From the NCBI GenBank assembly GCA_002293265.1, contig DBCW01000150.1, positions 1,930 through 8,314 on the forward strand: a DNA stretch of 6,385 nucleotides, written 5' to 3'. This DNA is from Eggerthellales bacterium UBA948 (GTDB taxonomy: Bacteria > Actinomycetota > Coriobacteriia > Coriobacteriales > UBA8131). A program made the position numbers and the translations under genes. Under the pieces are notes generated by a model that searched no databases, had not been told where the DNA came from, and saw nothing but the letters and a program-made list of their open reading frames with translations. This document shows, in pieces, positions 1 to 5,923 of the stretch (the first letter of the stretch is position 1; every line of letters starts with the position of its first letter).

Positions 1-2112
1 AATCTCAAGTCGAGTTACTACGTGTCCACGGTCGTTATAGACTTCAACCTTATCATCGTCTACAAGATCTAGCTCTACAGCGTCTTTCGGGTTGATGCGT
101 GTTGATGGAGTATCTCCCGATAACTTGATGTTGATAGGATCATCAGTAAAGCTAGATTGCATAAAGAAACGCTGGCGACCGGTAAATAGCTGATATGGAT
201 ATTCAGTGGAGCTGCCTACTTTATAACAAGGCAGTGGGCGAGGAAGCGCTAAGTCAAACTCGAGCAAGCGCTCCCAATATATCTCCATGCGCCCCGTCTC
301 AGTGTCAAAAGTCTTATCCATATATGGATCAAACTTTGGCTCCGCCGGATTATTAACACGAATCATTTTCTCGGCCTTAAGGCGCTTGTAATCTACCTTT
401 GGTTCCAAGGTGGCAATTGCCGGAAAATCGGTGTCGAGGCGAACATCAATCCACTCCTGAATGGTTTTGTCAAAGTAATCGCCAAGTCCTACGCGCTTGG
501 CAAGTTCTGACCAAATATATACCGGATCGCGCACGTCACCTTGTGGTTCAATTGCGGCTTCTTGCAAAACCAAGTGGTTGTAGCATGCCGAAGATATCAG
601 TTCTTCTCGCTCAAATGGCATGCAGTCAGGAAGCACATAATCTGCCAACTCTCCGGTATCAGTCATCCACACATCAATGTCTACAACCAGCTCCATATTC
701 TTGATAATGTCCAACCAACGCTGACGATCGGGCTGTTGGTGCACCGGATTTCCGTTTGGTGTAAACAGCGCTTTGTAAGGACTGGCATCGGTTTGGGCAA
801 TCTCAAACCAATCAGGCATTCTCACAGATACTGATTTAACATTATCCGGGCCATTCGGCATGTTTATAGGTCCGTCATTGGTAACAATAGGATAACTCTG
901 GAACTGCAGCCCCTCAATAACACCGCTCTTTGGCGTTCCGAGTCTTCCGGTAAGGATGCCGAGCAGGTTGAGAATACGACAAGTCTCATTAGCGTTAGCA
1001 TATCGAAGTCCATAACCGGTAGCAATAAAGGCGTTTTTGGCTTCTGCCCACTCTTTAGCAAGTTTAGTTATGTGCTCCGGCAAAAGCCCGGTCTTTTCAG
1101 ACACTACATCTATTGTGTACGTTGCCGCACGTTCTTTGAGCATCTGCAGTACCGGTGTTACTGCCACACCATCGCATTCATAATGTCCGTAAAATGCGAT
1201 ATTGTTTCCGGAATATGCCCCGGCAGCTGGAGCAACATTGGTTAGAGCAGCTTTATCTTCGTCGTAAACAAAGAAATTACCATCTGCATCTCTGAGCAAC
1301 ATTCCATTATCGTCACGAACCATATAGGCGGCAATGGAGTAATCTCTCAGATATTGTTTATTTTCAAGTCCGTTAGCTAAGATGTAGTCAATCATTGCCA
1401 TACCAAGGTAAGAATCTGAACCCGGCTTGATGCCGTAAAATTCGTCAGCATAACCGGCAGTACCGTCATAGATGAGCCCGATGTCAACAATCTTTGCACC
1501 GGCTTCTCTGGCACGAACGATATTTTGCGCAGCACGCATTTGATTTTCGATTGGATTACACCCCCAGATATACAGGAGGTCAGTACCGATAAGATTTCGA
1601 GGATCCATCAAAATATGGAGAAAAGCTGTATTCACAGTATAAAAGGTTGTGTAAAATGGCCCATTATCCAGACCGATTGATGCCATTGGATTTGTTCCGC
1701 CATAAAGATTTGCAAAGCGATTAACCATTAATGAAGTAAAACCGTTGGATGGCGGAACACCTGCAGCAAGTGTCCAATACACAATAGAATCTTTGCCATA
1801 TTTCTCGGCAATAGCTTGCAGTTTTTCTGCGATCTCATCTAGAGCCTGATCCCAGCTGATCTTTTCCCACTTACCCTCGCCGCGTTCTCCTGCTCTTTTA
1901 AGTGGGTGCATAAGACGTTTTGGATCATACGGCATTCTTGCAGCCAAGCAACCTTTCTGACAGATATGTCCATCCGGCTCTTCGGGATCGGAGTAAATAA
2001 CACGCTCTGTACGCAAGATCTTGCCGTCTTTTACTATCGTCTTTAGAGCACAGTAATCGTGATCACCCCACCCCGGACACGCAGTGTAAACAAAGGACTC
2101 TTCTGAAGACAT
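1..2112 (-). CDS. Molybdopterin oxidoreductase catalytic subunit (bis-MGD family), C-terminus cut by window edge
   Basis: The reading frame is open for 704 codons, from ATG at 2112 to base 1, and runs off the window. An SD-like GAGGTGG lies about 6 bases before the ATG. The protein begins MSSEESFVYTACPGWGDHDYC. An iron-sulfur region follows with Cys12, Cys21, Cys51 and Cys55 and the family's Lys in ICQKG (50-54). Next come the molybdopterin domain (SWDQALDEI near 86-94; WGCNPIENQ near 183-190; IKPGSD near 228-233), LADYVLPD (489-496), and the start of the dinucleotide-binding domain (about 640-704, ending near YNDRGHVV). Perhaps 50-100 residues are missing. No Tat signal is present, so the enzyme is probably cytoplasmic and may pair with a ferredoxin-like subunit encoded beyond the left edge. 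Family members reduce, hydroxylate or transhydroxylate small molecules. The substrate cannot be read from this sequence; an aromatic transhydroxylase or dehydroxylase relative is possible. The metal ligand is uncertain, with Ser145 or Asp149 as candidates. Confidence 0.93.
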   Translation of the reverse strand, partial: MSSEESFVYTACPGWGDHDYCALKTIVKDGKILRTERVIYSDPEEPDGHICQKGCLAARMPYDPKRLMHPLKRAGERGEGKWEKISWDQALDEIAEKLQAIAEKYGKDSIVYWTLAAGVPPSNGFTSLMVNRFANLYGGTNPMASIGLDNGPFYTTFYTVNTAFLHILMDPRNLIGTDLLYIWGCNPIENQMRAAQNIVRAREAGAKIVDIGLIYDGTAGYADEFYGIKPGSDSYLGMAMIDYILANGLENKQYLRDYSIAAYMVRDDNGMLLRDADGNFFVYDEDKAALTNVAPAAGAYSGNNIAFYGHYECDGVAVTPVLQMLKERAATYTIDVVSEKTGLLPEHITKLAKEWAEAKNAFIATGYGLRYANANETCRILNLLGILTGRLGTPKSGVIEGLQFQSYPIVTNDGPINMPNGPDNVKSVSVRMPDWFEIAQTDASPYKALFTPNGNPVHQQPDRQRWLDIIKNMELVVDIDVWMTDTGELADYVLPDCMPFEREELISSACYNHLVLQEAAIEPQGDVRDPVYIWSELAKRVGLGDYFDKTIQEWIDVRLDTDFPAIATLEPKVDYKRLKAEKMIRVNNPAEPKFDPYMDKTFDTETGRMEIYWERLLEFDLALPRPLPCYKVGSSTEYPYQLFTGRQRFFMQSSFTDDPINIKLSGDTPSTRINPKDAVELDLVDDDKVEVYNDRGHVVTRLEI

Positions 2113-2118
2113 TCATCC

Positions 2119-2203
2119 ACCTCGCTTTCTGGCTTGTTTCCAAACCTGAATATTTGTAAGTTTCTTTGTACTTACATGTATATTCAATTGTAGAAAGCGA
2201 GGT
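2119..2203 (-). promoter_or_regulatory. Structured 5' leader RNA (riboswitch-like three-way junction) masking the oxidoreductase ribosome binding site
   Basis: Read on the minus strand, the 85 nt fold as follows. P1 pairs ACCUCGCUUUCU (2203-2192) with AGAAAGCGAGGU (2130-2119), a perfect 12 bp. J1/2 is ACAAU. P2 consists of UGAAUAU/AUAUUCA, an internal loop (ACA/A), then UGUAAGU/ACUUACA with an 8-nt loop. P3 is GGUUUG-GAAA-CAAGCC, 6 bp with one G-U pair and a GNRA tetraloop. No unpaired bases separate P2 from P3 or P3 from P1. Only 21 of 85 bases are unpaired. The 3' strand of P1 contains the SD core GAGGU, and the ATG begins 6 bases after P1. The structure is seen directly in the sequence; a regulatory role (ligand, temperature or protein sensing that opens P1) is inferred. 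A small mobile palindrome is the alternative. I cannot match it to the molybdenum-cofactor riboswitch or another known family. Confidence 0.6.
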
Positions 2204-2297
2204 ATACCTATTCAATCAACGATTACTTGGTAGCTGAAACTAAACCTTACGACTCATTTACATCGATTTCTAATGCGTAACAAAGAAGCAGCATCAA
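2204..2297. other. Intergenic stretch with no recognised feature
   Basis: The promoter for the oxidoreductase transcript should lie here, reading leftwards. I see no convincing -35/-10 pair. The minus strand carries TTGAT at 2219-2215, an FNR-like half site, but its partner half is missing. No credible gene occurs in any frame. Confidence 0.4.
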
Positions 2298-2319
2298 AAG
2301 TCTTATGGCAAAAAGACTT
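2298..2319 (-). terminator. Candidate weak intrinsic terminator downstream of glnA
   Basis: On the minus strand AAGTCTT and AAGACTT form a 7-bp stem around an 8-base loop, which a flanking G-T pair could extend. A short T-rich stretch (TTTTG) overlaps the 3' side. The stem is AT-rich and the T-tract short, so termination would be weak. It lies about 180 bases past the glnA stop and ahead of the oxidoreductase leader, a sensible place to separate the two transcripts. Confidence 0.35.
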
Positions 2320-2351
2320 CATTAACTTTTCACATAGTTATAATTGTTTAT

Positions 2352-2421
2352 TATGGATTCCCGCCTTCGCGGGAATGACAGAGGGGGCGCGGGAATGACA
2401 GAGGGGGCGCGGGAATCCATA
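2352..2421. repeat. Dispersed palindromic repeat (GGATTCCCGC/GCGGGAATCC type) with an internal 20-bp tandem duplication
   Basis: The ends are a perfect 13-bp inverted repeat: TATGGATTCCCGC at 2352-2364 and GCGGGAATCCATA at 2409-2421. Inside, ATTCCCGC-CTTC-GCGGGAAT (2357-2376) is a smaller hairpin sharing the left arm. A 20-bp unit beginning GGGAATGACAGAGG occurs twice, exactly and in tandem, at 2371-2390 and 2391-2410; a third copy begins at 2411 and switches to the closing arm. The motif resembles the small dispersed palindromes found in many bacterial genomes, whose shadow translation reads FPRRRESI. The outer arms end in TA on both sides, which could reflect TA-targeting insertion, but this is uncertain. 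The element is GC-rich in an AT-rich gap and could act as a bidirectional hairpin after glnA. Confidence 0.8.
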
Positions 2422-2496
2422 GGAGTGCGAAAACGACAGGGAGAAATAGTGGTCTGGTCTATGCTTTTACTTTTGATACAGCCCGTAACCGAACAA

Positions 2497-3927
2497 TTAA
2501 AGGTCGTAATACATCTCAAACTCTATCGGTTGTGGGAGCTGGTTGTACTTCGCAGCGTCCTTGCGCCTTTTCTCGATCCAAATGTCTATTAAGCGTTGTG
2601 GGAATACGTCACCGGCTAAAAGGAACTCACTGTCAGCCTCTAACGCATCCAAAGCCTCATCCAGAGAACGCGGTAGTTGCTTAATCTTTTTTTGCTCCTC
2701 GGCGCTTAAGTCGTAGAGGTTAAAGTCGTATGGCCCAAAGCCTTCTTTGCTTGGGTCGATCTTTTTTTGAATGCCGTCAAGACCGGCCATAAGAATTGCT
2801 GAGAATGCGTAATACGGATTGCATGTGCCGTCAGGACTGCGCAACTCAAAGCGCTTTTTGTTGGGGCCTTTGGCGTAAGCCGGGATACGCACAACGCTGC
2901 TGCGATTGGATGTTGCATATCCAATAGTGACCGGTGCTTCGTAACCCGGAACTAAGCGCTTATATGAATTTGTGCTGGGATTGGTAAACGCACATAACGC
3001 ACGAGCATGAGTCAGTAGACCGCCTATGAAATGCAGTGCCATATCGCTTAACTGCGAGTAACCATTCTCATCATAAAACAATGGCTTACCATCCTTAAAA
3101 AGATGCATGTGCACGTGCATGCCGTTACCGGCCTCTGCATATATTGGTTTTGGCATAAAGGTTGCCGATTTATCTTCTTCAAAGGCCAGATTCTTTACCA
3201 AGTATTTGGTCATCATGGTTTTGTCCGACATCTCAAGCATGCCGCCCATCTCGACTTCGATCTCCAGCTGCCCCGGGCCACCAACTTCATGATGGTGATA
3301 CTTGACCGCGATCCCTTGTTTTTCCATAAGTAATGTTAATCTGGAGCGAAAACCGCTCAGTCTATCCATAGGTAGCGCCATATGGTAGCCACCTTTGTGA
3401 GGCATTTTGTAACCAAGGTTATCGTCTTCGTCACCGGTGTTCCATTCAGCCTGCTCACAGTCTACGCTGTAATACGCACCACTTGGCTCCACATCGTAGC
3501 TTACGCGATCAAAGACATGAAACTCAAACTCCGGACCAATACGCATCTCATCGGCAATTCCCAGGTCTTTCATATACTCCTGAGCGCGCATAGCCACGTT
3601 TCTTGGATACTGATCAAAGCGGTAGTTATTAGGCAGATCAATAACGTACACGTCTCCGATCATCGCAAGTGTAGGGATCTCTTCAAATACATCTACGTAC
3701 GCACTGCTTAGATCCGGCACAAACACCATGTCGCTTTTTTCGATCGGGGCAAAACCGTAGTTCGATCCGTCAAAGCCAACACCGTCTGTGAGTATGTCGT
3801 CTGTGAGTCTTTCTACAGGCATAGTCAAGTGACGCCAACGACCATCAATGTCGACCATCATAAAATCGACCATCATGATCTCATTTTCTGCACAGAATTC
3901 TTTTGCCTGTTTTAAGTTTTCAAACAT
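2497..3927 (-). CDS. glnA: Glutamine synthetase, type I-beta
   Basis: This 476-residue enzyme makes glutamine from glutamate, ammonia and ATP in the cytoplasm, as a dodecamer in this family. ATG at 3927 is chosen because GGAGGGC (3939-3933) sits 5 bases upstream; the frame stays open to a TTG at 3972, but that would add a non-homologous tail. Family motifs occur in order: FDGSN (52-56), GPEFEFHVFD (131-140), the HHHEVGGPGQLEIEVE metal and substrate region (211-226), GNGMHVHMH (267-275), YKRLVPGYEAP (322-332) with the flap Glu330, SNRSSVVRIP (340-349), and RFELRSPDGTCNPYYAF (359-375). FNLYDLSAEE (402-411) matches the adenylylation site, making Tyr405 the predicted modified residue. An insert near 145-180 also fits the I-beta class. 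Length is normal and all key motifs are intact. GlnE-type adenylylation is therefore expected but depends on genes outside this window. The upstream neighbour is elp3, 124 bases away. Confidence 0.97.
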   Translation of the reverse strand: MFENLKQAKEFCAENEIMMVDFMMVDIDGRWRHLTMPVERLTDDILTDGVGFDGSNYGFAPIEKSDMVFVPDLSSAYVDVFEEIPTLAMIGDVYVIDLPNNYRFDQYPRNVAMRAQEYMKDLGIADEMRIGPEFEFHVFDRVSYDVEPSGAYYSVDCEQAEWNTGDEDDNLGYKMPHKGGYHMALPMDRLSGFRSRLTLLMEKQGIAVKYHHHEVGGPGQLEIEVEMGGMLEMSDKTMMTKYLVKNLAFEEDKSATFMPKPIYAEAGNGMHVHMHLFKDGKPLFYDENGYSQLSDMALHFIGGLLTHARALCAFTNPSTNSYKRLVPGYEAPVTIGYATSNRSSVVRIPAYAKGPNKKRFELRSPDGTCNPYYAFSAILMAGLDGIQKKIDPSKEGFGPYDFNLYDLSAEEQKKIKQLPRSLDEALDALEADSEFLLAGDVFPQRLIDIWIEKRRKDAAKYNQLPQPIEFEMYYDL

Positions 3928-3959
3928 ATTTTGCCCTCCAATGGCGTTAAAACTTCTCG

Positions 3960-3980
3960 AAAAATTGAGCAAAACTCAAC
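3960..3980 (-). promoter_or_regulatory. Small hairpin plus T-run in the glnA leader (attenuator-like, or the elp3 terminator)
   Basis: The minus strand reads TTGAG-TTTTG-CTCAA followed by TTTTT, a 5-bp stem that a G-T pair extends to 6. It lies about 72 bases past the elp3 stop and 33 bases before the glnA ATG. It could end elp3 transcription or, if glnA transcription starts farther upstream, act inside its leader. The stem is short and both roles are tentative. Confidence 0.35.
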
Positions 3981-4009
3981 GCTTTGCCTCCCCTTTTTTT
4001 AACCGACAA

Positions 4010-4037
4010 ATCGTAACACAATTGAGCTGAAAGGTAA
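4010..4037 (-). promoter_or_regulatory. Tentative glnA promoter
   Basis: On the minus strand TACGAT (4015-4010) is preceded by TGT, giving an extended -10 pattern. A poor -35 match, TTACCT, lies at 4037-4032, 16 bases upstream. Transcription would start near 4003 and give a leader of about 75 bases containing the 3960-3980 hairpin. The -10 matches consensus at four of six positions, so this is a weak call. Confidence 0.25.
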
Positions 4038-4051
4038 TTATCTATCTGGTA

Positions 4052-5887
4052 TCAACCCTGATTTAATGTCCTTCGCTGATATAACTTATTATCCTCAAAG
4101 CCCAAGTTGCGATAGTACTCTCTGGTACCTACGGAGCTGATTACATTCATTTTGTTGCAGCCGGCCTTGACAGCTATTACGCATGCTGATTCGATAAGCT
4201 GTTTGCCTAGCCCCAGGTGCTGAGCGTTTTCACCGGCGGCGCTTATTTTGGCAACTTTTCCATAGATATGCACTTCTCTGATCATCGCCTCGTCTTTTGC
4301 AAACGGCAGTTTCGCTTGCTGCCGGATTGGCACGTTTTGCTTGGGCAGTGACAAACGCAAGAAGCCGGCAATTTTATTCGCAGGTGTTACCCACTGCAAA
4401 AAGTGTTCCACTGTTGCTGTTGTTTCGTAGGTGAAATCATCTAATCTCAACTCACCAATATCTGTCTCACTTGATGCAATTTCTCTAAAGCGTATCTCTG
4501 AAACCTCTGTGCATAGCTTCCTTACTTCAGCCTCGACCATTTGGCGTAGATTTGTCTTTTTATTACCCACCATAATGTCTTTGGCTGATATATCCCTGAT
4601 CATGCGAGAGATTCTAATAAAAGGTGGAGTTGCGATTACGTCTGCCACCAATATATCGATCAATTCATCCTCACTATATGGTCGCCAACTGCCAGCGCTG
4701 TAGTGCGCACAAAGCCCGGTACCATTCACAAGCGAGCAAGGATAAAGCTTGACCTCATCCGGCTGAAATGGCTTTTCAGTTACAAATCGTTTGAAGTCTT
4801 GCTTGTCTGCCTCAACAGATGATCCATAAAGATTCACCATAAAATGGGCGTGTATCTTAAAGCCAAATAAGCGCAAAAGCTCAAAAGCCTCTTGAATCTT
4901 TGTCACACTAATACCGCGATTATTCATGTAGAGGATCTCGGGGCTTAAACTCTGAACACCAATCTGTACCTTGGTGCAACCAAGTTGGCGAAGCAGTGTA
5001 AGATTATCGCAATCGATAACATCCGGACGCGTCTCTACCACCAACCCAACAACTCGATGCGTGGTACTCTCATTTATCTTGTGCTGTTTGTATAACTCAT
5101 CCAAAGAAGCAGTCTGTTCGTGAGCGATTTTTTGCCAGATCGCATTATCTTTGTAAAGCCGCTGCATAGCCTGATTGTAAGTTGTCTCGCCTTTGTCTAT
5201 TTTCTGCTGCTCGCTCGCTACATTCTCATGCAGTTCTGTTTCATCGTTTGAAAGACCTGCATCTTTATAGAACTTGCGTCTAAGTTTTGCGCTTAGCTCG
5301 ACATCTTCTCCGCATCTTAGGTCTCCTCCATCATTAAGCGCTCTAAAAAGCTCTTTGACAAACCAAATCTGGTACGCTTTTGAATAATCACTCCAAGTAC
5401 CGCCCAAAATTATCAGCTCAATCTTGTCAGTAGCATGACCCATGTGTGTTAAGGCACGCAGCCTGGATGCCACTTGGAGATACGGGTCAAAGTAGTTGCG
5501 TTCAGCTCTTTGACATGCCGGCTCATCGCTTAGGTAGCTCTTGGGCATTCGTAGGTCGTTAGGGCAATAAAGACAATTGCTAGAGCACTTCCAAGGTTTG
5601 GTTATAACTGTGATCGTTGCTACCCCTGAAGCCGTCCGTCGCGGCTTTACCTGCAAAGTTTTTATCAACTGCACCTCAAGATCATCGTTGATATCCCATG
5701 AGATCCAGCGCTTTTGGTCTGATTGTTTTACCTTCAGATAATATGGTAGCAGCTTTTTCTTAGCATGGTGACGCTTGTTGTCCTTAATGCCGCTATTGTG
5801 CGCGTGAATAATCTTGGCAAGCAATTGCTCGTCCAAGTCTTTTCCGTCTCGTAAGACATTCAGTATGTCTAAAATAATCTTTTCCAC
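4052..5887 (-). CDS. elp3: Elp3-like tRNA U34 carboxymethyl-forming enzyme (radical SAM plus GNAT acetyltransferase)
   Basis: This 611-residue protein belongs to the Elp3 family, which uses SAM and acetyl-CoA to install cm5U at tRNA wobble uridine 34. The N-terminal 80 or so residues are basic and match the tRNA-binding part, leading into RTASGVATITVITKP (84-98). The radical SAM cysteines are Cys101, Cys105 and Cys108 in KCSSNCLYCP (C-x3-C-x2-C, as in bacterial Elp3). Other family blocks are SYLSDEPACQRAERNYFDPY (117-136), ELIILGGTWSDY (157-168), VETRPDVIDC (284-293), KVQIGVQSL (306-314), LYPCSLVNGTGL (381-392) and RMIRDISAKDI (428-438). The acetyltransferase domain has REVHIYG (537-543), QHLGLGKQLIESA (556-568) and GTREYYRNLGFE (587-598). 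Residues about 187-277 are longer than the usual linker in this place. The start is GTG at 5887 without an evident Shine-Dalgarno; no alternative ATG precedes the core domain. It is divergent from the methyltransferase gene at 5924. Confidence 0.95.
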   Translation of the reverse strand: MEKIILDILNVLRDGKDLDEQLLAKIIHAHNSGIKDNKRHHAKKKLLPYYLKVKQSDQKRWISWDINDDLEVQLIKTLQVKPRRTASGVATITVITKPWKCSSNCLYCPNDLRMPKSYLSDEPACQRAERNYFDPYLQVASRLRALTHMGHATDKIELIILGGTWSDYSKAYQIWFVKELFRALNDGGDLRCGEDVELSAKLRRKFYKDAGLSNDETELHENVASEQQKIDKGETTYNQAMQRLYKDNAIWQKIAHEQTASLDELYKQHKINESTTHRVVGLVVETRPDVIDCDNLTLLRQLGCTKVQIGVQSLSPEILYMNNRGISVTKIQEAFELLRLFGFKIHAHFMVNLYGSSVEADKQDFKRFVTEKPFQPDEVKLYPCSLVNGTGLCAHYSAGSWRPYSEDELIDILVADVIATPPFIRISRMIRDISAKDIMVGNKKTNLRQMVEAEVRKLCTEVSEIRFREIASSETDIGELRLDDFTYETTATVEHFLQWVTPANKIAGFLRLSLPKQNVPIRQQAKLPFAKDEAMIREVHIYGKVAKISAAGENAQHLGLGKQLIESACVIAVKAGCNKMNVISSVGTREYYRNLGFEDNKLYQRRTLNQG

Positions 5888-5923
5888 AGATATCGATTCT
5901 ATAATATAAAATGGTTTTGATGC
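5888..5923. promoter_or_regulatory. Short divergent promoter region between elp3 and the methyltransferase gene
   Basis: Only 36 bases separate the two starts. On the plus strand TATAAT at 5900-5905 is a perfect -10 and would start transcription near 5912, about 12 bases before the methyltransferase ATG. On the minus strand TAGAAT (5901-5896) is a one-mismatch -10 that would start elp3 RNA near 5889, making it almost leaderless. The two -10 elements overlap by two bases. Neither has a good TTGACA element at the right spacing. Neither gene has a recognisable Shine-Dalgarno, which fits leaderless or near-leaderless messages. The region is seen directly; promoter use is inferred. Confidence 0.5.

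Noticed and set aside
2052..2112. Tat export signal on the molybdoenzyme
   Set aside because: The N-terminus has no twin arginine or hydrophobic segment, and the iron-sulfur motif begins at residue 12.
2113..2116. ATG at 2116 as the oxidoreductase start
   Set aside because: It is in a different frame from the 704-codon open frame; the ATG at 2112 is in frame.
2110..2203. Hammerhead ribozyme, because of the three-helix junction and a GAAA sequence
   Set aside because: The CUGAUGA core and a cleavage triplet in the junction are absent; GAAA is the P3 tetraloop.
2353..2420. CRISPR array or short repeat-spacer structure
   Set aside because: The two 20-bp units abut without spacers and lie inside an inverted repeat; this is a tandem duplication within a palindromic element.
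2322..2519. 65-residue minus-strand ORF containing FPRRRESI
   Set aside because: It is the shadow translation of the palindromic repeat and overlaps the 3' end of glnA.
3382..3711. 109-residue plus-strand ORF, and other plus-strand ORFs at 3103-3333, 399-704, 541-834 and 4431-4703
   Set aside because: All lie antisense inside genes with full family motifs, have no ribosome binding site and resemble no known protein.
3928..3972. Upstream TTG start extending glutamine synthetase by 15 residues
   Set aside because: The ATG at 3927 has GGAGGGC at ideal spacing, and the extension would translate through the leader hairpin and the Shine-Dalgarno.
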